This document shows positions 46,849 through 56,700 of a DNA stretch of 64,000 nt, piece after piece. The stretch covers positions 1 through 64,000 of the forward strand of contig NZ_POUC01000004.1 in assembly GCF_002891435.1 (NCBI RefSeq), read 5' to 3'. Below the pieces are notes generated by a model. The model was not told the DNA's origin. It saw only the letters and a list, made by a program, of their open reading frames with translations, and did not search any database. The stretch is from Streptomyces cahuitamycinicus. GTDB taxonomy: Bacteria; Actinomycetota; Actinomycetes; Streptomycetales; Streptomycetaceae. The first letter of the stretch is position 1. Every line of letters begins with the position of its first letter. A program made the position numbers and the translations under genes.

Positions 46849-48345
46849 TCAGACCGCCTCGGCGGTCTCGGGCAGTTCGACGGCGAGCCGCTCGGTGAGG
46901 TCGACGACCTCACCCAGGTCGCCGAAGTCGCGGGCGGCGGTGTCGACCGTCTTCCGGATGCGGGTGTTGACGCGCTCGGAGCGGACCTTCTTCGCGACCT
47001 GCATGGCCTCGGTGGCGAAGACCGTGCTCCGCTCGGGCTCGCGCTGCAGGAGGTGCACCGTGGCCACGCCGATCAGGTTCAGCGCGTACGACCGCTGGTG
47101 CTCGTCGTCCTCGGCGAAGAGCTCCACGGCCCGGTTCATCAGGGGCTCGGCCAGCGAGGCGTAGGTGGGGCTGCGCCCGGCGACGTAGGCCAGGTCGCGG
47201 TAGGAGTGGGAGTTCTCGCCGTACAGCTCGGCTTCGGAGAAGAAGCGGATCCAGTCGGGGTCCGGCTCGTCCCACTCGTCGGCTTCGGCGAAGGTGTCCT
47301 CGGCCATCCGGACCGCGCGCTTGCACTTGCCGGGCTGCCCCATGTTGGCGTAGGCGCGGGCCTCCATCGCATACAGCATCGACTGCGTGCGCGGGCTCGC
47401 GCAGTCCCGGCTGCCGTACTGCGCGAGGTGGATCAGCTCCAGCGCGTCGTCGGGCCGGCCGAGGTGGATCATCTGGCGGCTCATGCTGGACAGCACGTAC
47501 GAGCCGAGGGGCCGGTCACCGGCCTCCTTGGCGGCGTGCAACGCGAGGACGAAGTACTTCTGCGCGGTCGGCTGGAGACCGATGTCGTACGACATCCAGC
47601 CGGCCAGCTCGGCGAGTTCGGCGGCGACCTTGAACAGCCGGCGGGTGGTGGACTCCGGCTGAGGCTCCTGGAGGAGGTCGGTCACCTCGTGCAGCTGGCC
47701 GACGACCGCTTTGCGGCGCAGGCCGCCGCCGCACTGGGCGTCCCACTGCCGGAACATCACCGTCGTGGACTCCAGGAGGTCCAGTTCGGGCCTGGAGAGC
47801 CGGCCTCGGGCGCGACCGGAGCCGCCCGCGGGCTCGGGCTCGGAGCGCGGGGCGGCAGGCGAGGGGACGAGCCAGCGCTGCATGGGCTCGATGAGGGCCG
47901 GGCCCGCGGACAGGACCAGCGAGCTCCCGAGGAAGCCGCGCCGCGCCAGCATGAGGTCGCTGCGCGAGAACTCGCTGAGCAGGGCCACTGTTTGCGGGCC
48001 CGTCCAGGGGAGGTCGACGCCGGTCGCGGAGGGTGACTGGCGGGCGGTGCGCAGCCCCAGGTCCTCGACGGAGACGACGACGCCGAAGCGCTCCGAGAAC
48101 AGCTCGGAGAGGATCCTGGGGATCGGCTCGCGGGGGTTCTCGCCGTCGAGCCAGCGGCGCACGCGGGAGGTGTCCGTGGAGATGTGGTTGGCGCCCAACT
48201 GCCGTGCCCTGCGGTTGACCTGGCGGGCGAGCTCGCCCTTGGACCAGCCGCTGCGCACGAACCAGGAGGTGAGCAGCTCGTTCGGGCGCTTGTCAGCGTG
48301 CGTCGCGCTCGCAGCGTTCGTTCCGCTTCCGCCGTTGCCGCTCAC
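46849..48345 (-). CDS. nsdA: NsdA, negative regulator of development and antibiotic production
   Basis: A 498-residue cytosolic protein. An N-terminal helix-turn-helix-like part (ELLTSWFVRSGWSKGELARQ, NHISTDTSRVRRWLDGENPR) precedes a long array of tetratricopeptide-like helices. In S. coelicolor nsdA disruption advances sporulation and antibiotic synthesis; the neighbours (amtB on one side, ftsY on the other) are the same. GTG 48345 is used because the upstream extension is not conserved-looking. Confidence 0.88.
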   Translation of the reverse strand: MSGNGGSGTNAASATHADKRPNELLTSWFVRSGWSKGELARQVNRRARQLGANHISTDTSRVRRWLDGENPREPIPRILSELFSERFGVVVSVEDLGLRTARQSPSATGVDLPWTGPQTVALLSEFSRSDLMLARRGFLGSSLVLSAGPALIEPMQRWLVPSPAAPRSEPEPAGGSGRARGRLSRPELDLLESTTVMFRQWDAQCGGGLRRKAVVGQLHEVTDLLQEPQPESTTRRLFKVAAELAELAGWMSYDIGLQPTAQKYFVLALHAAKEAGDRPLGSYVLSSMSRQMIHLGRPDDALELIHLAQYGSRDCASPRTQSMLYAMEARAYANMGQPGKCKRAVRMAEDTFAEADEWDEPDPDWIRFFSEAELYGENSHSYRDLAYVAGRSPTYASLAEPLMNRAVELFAEDDEHQRSYALNLIGVATVHLLQREPERSTVFATEAMQVAKKVRSERVNTRIRKTVDTAARDFGDLGEVVDLTERLAVELPETAEAV

Positions 48346-48790
48346 TGGAACGCCCCCATCCCTGAGACCACTTGTCGCCGAGTGCGCCAAGCCCTATCAG
48401 CATGCCGGTTCGTACGGCCGCCCGTCCGGCCCTTGTCACCCTTCGAACGGAATGACGACTTGCCTCCGGCATACCCACGAGCGCATGTGCCCCCAGGACT
48501 CGTGCACACAAAGTAATCCTACGATCACCCGTCCAGCCACGGCTCACACGGAAACGCCACCATTCGCCACCCCTTCGAATGAACTCACGTACGGCTACGC
48601 GCGATTGACTTGACACAGCACAACCGGAAGCGGGTGCAGTGATGCACTCGGAGGCGCGCGGCGCCGGGCACGCAACCGTGGGCACGTCCGGGCGCCGAGT
48701 TAACCGGACGCCGCCGGGAAGGCGGAAGCAGAGAGTCACGCACCGCGATCGCAGCGTAACCACCGGTGCGGCGGACCCGTTGGAGGGGGC
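48346..48790. other. Divergent promoter region between nsdA and the prim-pol-like gene
   Basis: About 445 bp with no gene. A TTGACA occurs near 48610 but has no good -10 partner; TAGGAT on the minus strand near 48525 is a possible nsdA -10. Nothing else stands out. Confidence 0.35.
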
Positions 48791-49456
48791 ATGGGCTTCA
48801 CGATCGGCATCAGCCGGGGCATGCGCGACATCCGGTCCGGCTCACGCCGCCGCGGCCGCACGTCGGACGGTACGGCCGTGGCCGAGTACACCGGCCTGTG
48901 GGGCTGGGACGTGGTGCCGGGCGCCCGGACCTCGGCGGGCGCCTGCTCCTGCGGCCGCGGCGACTGCCCGGCGCCGGGCGCGCACCCCCTGGACTTCGCG
49001 CCGGTGCTCGCCGCCGGGGCGACGCTGGACGACGTGACGGAATGCTGGGGCGAGTTCCCCGGCGCCTCGGTGATGCTCCCGGTCGGCCGGGCGTTCGACG
49101 TCATCGAGGTGGCCGAGCCCGCCGGCTGCCGCGCACTGGCCCGCCTGGAGCGCATGGGCCTGCCCGTGGGCCCGGTCGCGGCCACCCCTGACGGCCGCGC
49201 CCACTTCTTCGTCGCCCCCGGCGCCGCCGCCGACCTGCCCGGCCTGCTCTACCGCATGGGCTGGGACGACCCGGACTCCCTCGACCTGCGCGGCCTCGGC
49301 CCCGGCGCGCACATCACGGCACCGCCCTCCGACCGCGGCGGTCTCGGCCCGGTCCGCTGGCTGCGCTCCCCCGCCCTGGACTCGGCCTCCGGGCCGCCGG
49401 AGGCCCGCCTGGTGCTGGGCACGCTGGCCTACGTGGCGCACCGGTCACGGGCGTAG
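48791..49456 (+). CDS. Prim-pol-like (bifunctional primase/polymerase N-terminal) protein
   Basis: A 221-residue protein resembling the stand-alone prim-pol N-terminal domain proteins of Streptomyces: GLWGWDVVPGARTSAGACSC with the CSCGRGDCPAPGAHPLDF metal-binding cysteines, and later ATPDGRAHFFVAPGAAADLP and GPGAHITAPPSDRGG. The catalytic acidic pair is not obvious, so polymerase activity is uncertain. ATG with GGAGGGGG upstream. Divergent from nsdA. Confidence 0.78.
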   Translation: MGFTIGISRGMRDIRSGSRRRGRTSDGTAVAEYTGLWGWDVVPGARTSAGACSCGRGDCPAPGAHPLDFAPVLAAGATLDDVTECWGEFPGASVMLPVGRAFDVIEVAEPAGCRALARLERMGLPVGPVAATPDGRAHFFVAPGAAADLPGLLYRMGWDDPDSLDLRGLGPGAHITAPPSDRGGLGPVRWLRSPALDSASGPPEARLVLGTLAYVAHRSRA

Positions 49457-49494
49457 GCGCGGCAAGGACGGCGACAAGGACAAGGGCACAGAGC

Positions 49495-49535
49495 GAAGCG
49501 CCCGGCCCCGACTGCGTCTCGGGGGCGGGCGCTTC
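49495..49535. terminator. Bidirectional terminator
   Basis: GAAGCGCCCGGCCCCGA pairs with TCGGGGGCGGGCGCTTC (one bulge) between the convergent prim-pol-like gene and ftsY. Confidence 0.7.
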
Positions 49536-49583
49536 TCGCACAGGTACGGTTCTTCGCAGGTCGTGCCGCGGCTGGTACCGAGC

Positions 49584-50783
49584 TCACTCCCCGATAAGGG
49601 CGTCAACGAACGCCTCCGGCTCGAACGGCGCCAGGTCGTCCGCGCCCTCGCCGAGCCCGACGAGCTTGACCGGCACGCCCAGCTCGCGCTGGACCGCGAC
49701 CACGATGCCGCCCTTGGCCGTGCCGTCCAGCTTGGTGAGCACGATGCCGGTGATGTCGACGACCTCGGAGAAGACCCGGGCCTGGACCAGGCCGTTCTGG
49801 CCGGTGGTGGCGTCCAGGACGAGCAGCACCTCGTCGACCGGGGCCTGCTTCTCCACGACCCGCTTGACCTTGCCGAGCTCGTCCATGAGGCCGGTCTTGG
49901 TGTGCAGGCGGCCGGCGGTGTCGATGAGCACGACGTTCGCGCCCATCTCCTTGCCCTCCTTGACCGCGTCGAAGGCGACGGAGGCGGGGTCGCCGCCCTC
50001 CGGTCCGCGCACGGTGTGGGCGCCGACCCGCTCGCCCCAGGTCTGGAGCTGGTCGGCGGCGGCGGCCCGGAAGGTGTCCGCGGCGCCGAGGACCACGCTC
50101 TGGCCGTCGGCCACCAGGACCCGGGCGAGCTTGCCTGTGGTGGTGGTCTTGCCGGTGCCGTTGACGCCGACGACCATGACAATGCCGGGCTTGCGGTCCT
50201 CCGGCTCGGTCTTGACCACGCGGTCCATGTCGCGGCCGACCAGCGTGACCAGCTCCTCGCGGAGCAGGGTGCGCAGTTCCTCGGGGGAGCGGGTGCCGAG
50301 CACCTTCACACGCTCGCGCAGCCGCTCGACCAGTTCCTGGGTGGGCCGCACACCGACGTCGGCCGTGAGCAGCGTGTCCTCGATCTCCTCCCAGGTGTCC
50401 TCGTCGAGGTGCTCGCGGGACAGCAGGGTGAGCAGCCCCTTGCCGAGGGCGTTCTGCGAGCGGGAGAGCCGGGTGCGCAGCCGGACCAGACGGCCGGCCG
50501 TGGGTTCCGGGATCTCGATCTCGGGAGCTTCGGCGGGCGGCTCCTCGACTACGACCGGAGCCGAGCCGTCCGGGAGATCCACCTCCTCTATCGTGCGCCG
50601 CGGTTCCTCCCGCGGCGTCTCGGCCTCGTCGCCGACGTGCGGCTCGGCCGGTGGGGCGGTGATGTCGGGCGCTGCTGGCGGGGGCGGGGGCAGCTGCTTC
50701 TTGCGCCGGCTGCCGGCGATGAGCCCGCCGAGCGCGCCGAGCACGACCACGGCGATGACTACAGCAAGGATGACGATGTCCAT
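49584..50783 (-). CDS. ftsY: Signal recognition particle receptor FtsY
   Basis: A 399-residue FtsY. Residues 1-20 are a membrane segment (DIVILAVVIAVVVLGALGGL) followed by a Pro/Glu-rich acidic linker; then the NG domain with P-loop VVGVNGTGKTTTTGKLARVL, DTAGRLHTKTGLMDELGKV, and KLDGTAKGGIVVAVQRELGV. It brings the SRP-ribosome complex to the translocon. ATG 50783 is chosen because the anchor then starts immediately; an upstream extension is in frame. Confidence 0.95.
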   Translation of the reverse strand: MDIVILAVVIAVVVLGALGGLIAGSRRKKQLPPPPPAAPDITAPPAEPHVGDEAETPREEPRRTIEEVDLPDGSAPVVVEEPPAEAPEIEIPEPTAGRLVRLRTRLSRSQNALGKGLLTLLSREHLDEDTWEEIEDTLLTADVGVRPTQELVERLRERVKVLGTRSPEELRTLLREELVTLVGRDMDRVVKTEPEDRKPGIVMVVGVNGTGKTTTTGKLARVLVADGQSVVLGAADTFRAAAADQLQTWGERVGAHTVRGPEGGDPASVAFDAVKEGKEMGANVVLIDTAGRLHTKTGLMDELGKVKRVVEKQAPVDEVLLVLDATTGQNGLVQARVFSEVVDITGIVLTKLDGTAKGGIVVAVQRELGVPVKLVGLGEGADDLAPFEPEAFVDALIGE

Positions 50784-50934
50784 AACGGGTCCAGTATCGG
50801 TCATGGGCCCCCGGGACACCCCGCTCGCACCGCCCCGCGGGGTCGCGGGGCGCCGGATCTCCACACCCCTGGCCGTCTGACGCATCGTCAGCTAACGTCC
50901 CCCGGACACCCGCCCGGTGGAGGGAGACGCCGCC

Positions 50935-51978
50935 ATGCCCGTCACGGTCGCACGCTTCAACCTCGTCGCTCCCGGGGCCGGCCCCGCCGAGCTCGGCGCC
51001 CGGTACCGGGCGGCTTTGGAGATGGCCGCGTACGCCGACGACCGGGGCGTCAGCACGGTCCAGACGGAGGAGCACCACGGGGCGGAGAACAACTGGCTGC
51101 CGTCGCCGTTCGCCTTCGCCGGTGCGGTCTTCGGCGTCACCCGGCGGATCGCGGTCACGGTCTCGGCGATCATCGGACCGCTGCACGACCCGCTGCGACT
51201 GGCCGAGGAGATCGCCGTGCTGGACCTGCTGAGCGGCGGCCGGCTGGTGACGGTCGCCGGGATCGGGTACCGGCCCGAGGAGTACCACCTGTTCGGCGTG
51301 GACTTCGCCCGGCGCGGGCGGCTGCAGGACGAACTGCTCCAGACCCTGCTGCGGGCGTGGACCGGCGAACCCTTCTCCTACCGGGGCCGCACGGTCCGTG
51401 TCACACCGCGCCCGTACACCGAACCGCACCCGCTGCTCCTGGTCGGCGGCTCCTCGAAGGCCGCCGCCCGCCGGGCCGCCCGGCTTGGCCTGCCCTTCTT
51501 CCCCAGTGCGCACCTGCCGGAGCTGGAGGCGTACTACTGTCGGGCGGGATGCCGGTGGAGGAGGGGTTGGAGCTGCTCACCAAGGAGTGCACACAACGCC
51601 TGAGTTAGCTCGATCGTGTGATCGTCCGCTTGTGGGCTTGCGGTGTCCTGGGCTGATCGGGCTAACGTGATCGTGCGACCTGGGACACCGGGTACGGCGT
51701 CAGCGTGCGGGGCCCCTGCTCCACCAGAGGATGGTTCAGGGCCTCCCCGTCGCCTCTGGCCGTACCCAACCGGCCAGGTCGCAAGGGAACTGGCCTCCCG
51801 GGCCCGGACCACGCACAGGATGCGTGTCGCCACCCGGGGTCGAGTACGCCGGGGACCAGCTCGCCCAAGACCGTTCGGGGCGCGCGGCTGAACGGACTCA
51901 CTCCCGCTCAGTCCACAGGAACGGTGGCGGAGTCTGCAGCTGTTCTGTGAGCGGGTGCTGCCGGAGCTGGCGGGCTGA
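50935..51978 (+). pseudogene. LLM-class (F420/flavin) oxidoreductase, broken by deletion and insertion
   Basis: The 5' two thirds are intact: PVTVARFNLVAPGAGPAELG, VQTEEHHGAENNWLPSPFAF, GRLVTVAGIGYRPEEYHLFG, and LLVGGSSKAAARRAARLGL. After LPELEAYY (about 51537) the frame jumps straight to a C-terminal part in another frame (LSGGMPVEEG), which implies loss of perhaps 80-100 codons. Within that C-terminal part a foreign 358-bp segment is inserted; the true tail (LQLFCERVLPELAG, stop at 51978) resumes after it. The current frame ends at 51603. Such enzymes reduce or oxidise substrates with F420 or FMN. Confidence 0.75.
51567..51924. mobile_element. 358-bp insertion in the LLM pseudogene
   Basis: The sequence between GAGGAGGGG (ending 51566) and TGGCGGAGTCTGCAG (from 51925) interrupts what would otherwise be a continuous frame (EEG-WRSLQLFCERVL). 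The flanks show only a two- or three-base GG(T) repeat, so the target duplication is unclear. The segment has no full transposase and no obvious terminal inverted repeat. It may be a remnant IS or other inserted DNA; a minus-strand frame inside encodes nothing I recognise. Confidence 0.5.
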
Positions 51979-52055
51979 CGCGCCCTCGACGCCCCCGAGG
52001 AGTGCGACGGCCGGGCCGCTTCGAGGTCCGGCGTCCTGGTCCGGTGAACGACGGA

Positions 52056-52096
52056 CCGCCGCCCCGGCTCGGGCAGTGGCCGAACCGGGGCGGCGG
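52056..52096 (-). terminator. Terminator after glcP (first hairpin)
   Basis: CCGCCGCCCCGG and CCGGGGCGGCGG pair around a 17-base loop that can itself pair partly (CTCGG/CCGAA). It lies about 60 bp past the glcP stop on the minus strand. Confidence 0.65.
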
Positions 52097-52103
52097 CGGG
52101 TTA

Positions 52104-52142
52104 CGGGGAGAGCGGCAGCGGGGACTTGGGCCCCTCTCCCCG
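52104..52142 (-). terminator. Terminator after glcP (second hairpin)
   Basis: CGGGGAGAG and CTCTCCCCG form a 9-bp stem directly after glcP, in tandem with the next hairpin. Confidence 0.6.
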
Positions 52143-52159
52143 AGTGTGCGGGACGGGGC

Positions 52160-53578
52160 TCAGCCCATCTCCTCCAGCGTCTTGCCCTTTGTCTCCTTGA
52201 CGAACTTCAGGACGAACGGGATCGAGAGCGCGGCGAACGCGGTGTAGATCACGTACGTGACGGAGAGGTTCCAGTCGGCCAGCGACGGGAAGCTCGCGGT
52301 GATGGCCCAGTTGGCGATCCACTGCGCGGCGGCGGCCACGCCCAGCGCGGCGGCGCGGATCCGGTTGGGGAACATCTCGCCGAGCATGACCCAGACGACC
52401 ACACCCCAGGACAGGGCGAAGAAGAGGACGAAGATGTGCGCGGCGATCAGGGCGACCCAGCCCTGTGTGGCCGGCAGCTTGCCGTCGACCAGGTGGTACG
52501 AGAACGCCCAGGCCTCCAGTGCGAGGCCGACGACCATGCCGACCGAGCCGATGATCGCCAGCGGCCTGCGTCCGATGCGGTCGACGAAGATCATCGCGAT
52601 GACGGTGCCGAGGATGTTGATGATCGACGTGGTGAAGGAGTAGAAGAACGAGTCCGTCGGGTCCACGCCGACCGACTGCCACAGCGTCGAGGAGTAGTAG
52701 AACGCGACGTTGATGCCGACGAACTGCTGGAAGACCGACAGGCCGATACCGATCCAGACGATCGGCTTGAAGAAGAAGCTGCCGCCGAGCAGGTCCTTGA
52801 AGGACGACTTGTGCTCGCTCTTCATGGCGCCCTCGATCTCGGCGACGCGAGCGTCCAGGTCGATGTCCTTGCCCTCGACCTCGGTGAGGATCTCCCGGGC
52901 GCGCTCGTGCTTGCCGACGGAGATGAGGAAGCGCGGGGACTCGGGGATGGCGAAGGAGAGCAGCCCGTAGAGGATGGCCGGGACGACCATGACGCCGAGC
53001 ATGACCTGCCAGGCCTCCAGGCCCATCAGCTTGCCGCGCTGGTCACCGTCGGCGGCGTTCAGCAGACCCCAGTTGACCAGCTGCGACACGGCGATGCCGA
53101 TGACGATGGCGGCCTGCTGGAAGGATCCGAGCCGGCCGCGGTAGGCGGGCGGGGCGACCTCGGCGATGTAGGCCGGGCCGATCACGGAGGCCATGCCGAT
53201 GGCGAAGCCGCCGACGACGCGCCAGAAGGCGAGGTCCCAGAGCGCGAAGGGGAGCGCGGAGCCGACGGCGCTGACGGTGAAGAGGACCGCGGCGATCTGC
53301 ATGCACCGGATGCGGCCGATGCGGTCGGCTATGCGGCCGGCGGTGGCGGCGCCGATGGCGCAGCCGATGAGGGCGATGGCGATGACCTGGGCCAGGGCCG
53401 CGGAACCGACGTCGTAGCGGCCACGGATGGCCTCGACGGCGCCGTTGATCACGGAGCTGTCGTAGCCGAAGAGGAAACCGCCCATCGCGGCCGCCGCCGC
53501 GATGAAGATGACGTGCCCGAGATGATCGGGGTGAGCCGTACCGGCTCCTGACTTGTGTGCCTGCGCTGTGCTGGTCAC
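52160..53578 (-). CDS. glcP: Glucose permease, sugar porter family (MFS)
   Basis: A 472-residue twelve-span sugar porter; this length equals the Streptomyces GlcP. Signature sequences: GFLFGYDSSVINGAVEAIRG, GRIADRIGRIRCMQIAA, AIPESPRFLISVGKHERARE, VFQQFVGINVAFYYSSTLW, and FVDRIGRRPLAIIGSVGM. It carries glucose by proton symport and supplies glucose kinase, which mediates carbon repression in Streptomyces. GTG 53578 has GAGGAG upstream. Substrate is inferred from family resemblance and gene position. Confidence 0.9.
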   Translation of the reverse strand: MTSTAQAHKSGAGTAHPDHLGHVIFIAAAAAMGGFLFGYDSSVINGAVEAIRGRYDVGSAALAQVIAIALIGCAIGAATAGRIADRIGRIRCMQIAAVLFTVSAVGSALPFALWDLAFWRVVGGFAIGMASVIGPAYIAEVAPPAYRGRLGSFQQAAIVIGIAVSQLVNWGLLNAADGDQRGKLMGLEAWQVMLGVMVVPAILYGLLSFAIPESPRFLISVGKHERAREILTEVEGKDIDLDARVAEIEGAMKSEHKSSFKDLLGGSFFFKPIVWIGIGLSVFQQFVGINVAFYYSSTLWQSVGVDPTDSFFYSFTTSIINILGTVIAMIFVDRIGRRPLAIIGSVGMVVGLALEAWAFSYHLVDGKLPATQGWVALIAAHIFVLFFALSWGVVVWVMLGEMFPNRIRAAALGVAAAAQWIANWAITASFPSLADWNLSVTYVIYTAFAALSIPFVLKFVKETKGKTLEEMG

Positions 53579-53799
53579 GTGTACTCCTCGGGCCACCGGC
53601 AACGCTGCCGGAGGGGATCAGCCCTTCGAGGTCCACCTGAAGGTACCTGAAGGTAAACGGAACGTTGCCGAGACTATTCCTTCAAGTTCCGAAGTCAATA
53701 GGTCCGCAGCTGTGGATCCAGGCATGAGTGTGGGGGCTATGTGTTCAAGTGTTGAAGCCACTGAGGGCATGCAGGTGGGCAGGTGTAGAGCACACACAT

Positions 53800-56700
53800 T
53801 CAACGGAGGCGCTGGCTGATGACCTTCGACACACCGTCGCCCTGCATGGAGACCCCGTAGAGGGCGTCGGCGACCTCCATCGTGCGCTTCTGGTGGGTGA
53901 TCACGATCAGCTGTGAGGCTTCCTGGAGCTCCTGCATGATCCGGATGAGCCGCTGGAGGTTGGTGTCGTCGAGCGCGGCCTCGACCTCGTCCATGACGTA
54001 GAAGGGGCTGGGTCGCGCCTTGAAGATCGACACGAGCATCGCCACCGCGGTCAGCGACCGCTCCCCGCCCGAGAGCAGCGACAGCCGCTTGACCTTCTTG
54101 CCCGGCGGACGGGCCTCGACGTCCACGCCCGTGGTGAGCATGTTGTCGGGGTCGGTCAGGATCAGCCGTCCCTCACCGCCGGGGAACAGGCGGGAGAACA
54201 CACCCTCGAACTCCCGGGCCGTGTCCCGGTAGGCCTCGGTGAAGACCTGCTCGACGCGCTCGTCGACCTCCTTCACCACCTGCAGGAGGTCCGCCCGTGT
54301 CTTCTTCAGGTCTTCCAGCTGCTCACTGAGGAACTGGTGGCGTTCCTCCAGCGCCGCGAACTCCTCCAGGGCGAGCGGGTTCACCTTGCCGAGCTGCTGG
54401 TAGGCCCGCTCGGCCGACTTCAGGCGCTTCTCCTGCTCGGACCGGAGATACGGCCTCGGGCGGTTGCGCGGGTGCTCCGGGTCCTCCGGCAGCTCCTCGC
54501 CCTCGGCGGGGGGCGAGGGCGGTACGAGCTGGTGCGGTCCGTACTCCGCCACCAGCCCGGCCGGTTCGACACCCAGCTCCTCCAGTGCCTTGGTCTCCAA
54601 CTGCTCGATGCGCAGCCGCTTCTCGGCGCCGAGTACCTCGCCCCGGTGGACCGAATCCGTCAACTTGTCGAGTTCCGCCTTGAGATCGCGCCCTTCGGTG
54701 CGGGCCCGGGTCAGTTCCTGCTCGCGCCGGGCCTTGGCGGCCTCGGCGGCGGTGCGCTCCTCGTCGGCACGTGCCAGGGAGACCTCCACGTGTGCGAGCA
54801 GCTGCCTCGCACCCGCGCCGACGGCCTCGGCGACGGCCGCCTCGTGCCGGAGCCGGGCCCGACGCTGCTCGGCACGCGCGCGTGCCTCGCGTTCCGCGCG
54901 GGCGGCCCGGTCCAGCGAGTCGGCCCGTCCGGCCAGGCCCTTGACGCGTTCCTCGTGCGTACGGGCCTGAAGACGGGCCTCCATCTCCGTCTGGCGTGCG
55001 TTGGCGCCGTCGGCGGCCAGCCGGTCCCGGACGGAGGTGTCGGGCTCCTCCTCGAACGGCATCTCCTCGGCGACGGCGAGCCGCTCGGCGAGTTCCTCGA
55101 CCTCTTGGAGCGCCTTGTCGAGGGCGTCCTGGGCACGGGCCGCGGCTGCGGTGGCACGTTCCGCCTCGCCGGTGGCGCCGCGCGCCTGGCCCGCGAGCCG
55201 CCCGAGCTGCTGCGCGACGCCCGACTTCTCCCGGTCGGCGGCCCGGCGCCGCTCCCCCAGCTCCTCCACCAGGGCCGCGCACTCCTTGCGGCGCCCGGCC
55301 GCCGTGTGCTGCGTCTCGGTGAGCTCCGCGCAGCGGACGGCCAGCTCTTCCAGCTCGGCGGCGGCCTCGTCGACGGAGGCCTGCACTTCGAGGAGGCTGG
55401 GGGCGCCGGCGGAGCCACCGTGGGCGAAGTGGGTGCCGAGGAGGTCGCCTTCGGCGGTGACCGCGGTGAGGTGGGGGTGGCCGTATACGAGGTCTTCCGC
55501 GTCCTCGAGGGTGCCGACGACGACGATGCCGTGGAGCAGCCGGCGGACGGCCGGCATGAGGTCGGACGGGCCGCGGACCAGGTCGGCGGCGAAGGGGTGC
55601 CGTGTGTCTGCGGGTCCGTCGTGGCTGGTCGCGCGGTGCCCCGCGCCCCCGGGGTGAGGATCTCCGGCCAGGAGCAGGGTCGCCCGGCCTCCGTCCTGCT
55701 TGCGAAGGAGTCTGATCGCGTCTGCCGCCGAAGAGGGGCTGGTCGTCGCGATCGCGTCCGCCGCGGCACCGAAGGCAGCCGCGAGGGCGACTTCGTGGCC
55801 CGGGGTCACCGTCAGCAGTTCCGCCGCCGGGCCGAGGATGCCGGAGAGACGGTCCTTCGCCGCGAGCAGTATCCCGGTGCCGTCCTTGCGGCGCAGACCG
55901 AGGGCGAGCGTCTCGTGGCGTGCCTGGGTGGCGGCGCGTCTGCGTTCCGCCGCCGTGGCCTCCTCGCGGGCTGCCGTGAGGGCCGCCTCGGCCTCTGCCA
56001 GCTGCTGCTTCGCCGCCTCGTGCCGCGCGGAGAGTTCCGCGTCACCGGCGTCGAGGCCGTCGACCTCGGCCTTGAGTGCCTCGTACTCCTCCTGGGCGGC
56101 GACGGCACGTTCCCGCGCTTCGTCGCGGGCGGCCGCCAGTCGTTCGATCTCGGCCTGGGCGGAGGCCGCGCGGGACCGGGCGGCGTTGACCTGGCCACTG
56201 AGCCGCGCCAAACCCTCACGCCGGTCGGCGATGGCCCGGGCGGCGTCCTTCAGGCGCCGCTCCTCCTGCGTGAGCGCGCGTTCCAGCTCGGCGCGGTGGG
56301 CGACCGTGTCCTCCAGGGCCCGTTCGGCCGCCTCCAGGGCCGCCTCCAGCTCGGCCTCCTGCTCGCGGATGCGGGCGGCCTCGCGCTCCATGTCCTCGGG
56401 GTCGCGGCCGCGCCGCTCCTCGGGGGGCGGGGAGGTGGCGCTCTTCACGCGGGCGTCGGCCAGCGAGATCGTGCCCCGTACGCGTTCGGCGAGCTGGGAG
56501 AGGTCGTACCAGGTCTGCTGGGCGCGCTGGAGCCGCGGCGTGAGCTGCCGTACCTCGTCCTCCAGGAGCGCCTCGCGCTGGAGCGCCCTGCGCAGTTCCT
56601 GTTCGGCGGACTCCTTGCGCTCCTTCAGCGCGGCCTCGTCGGCGACCTCGGCCTTGAGGGCCTCCCGGAGCCGTACGAGGTCGTCGGCCAGGAGGCGCAG

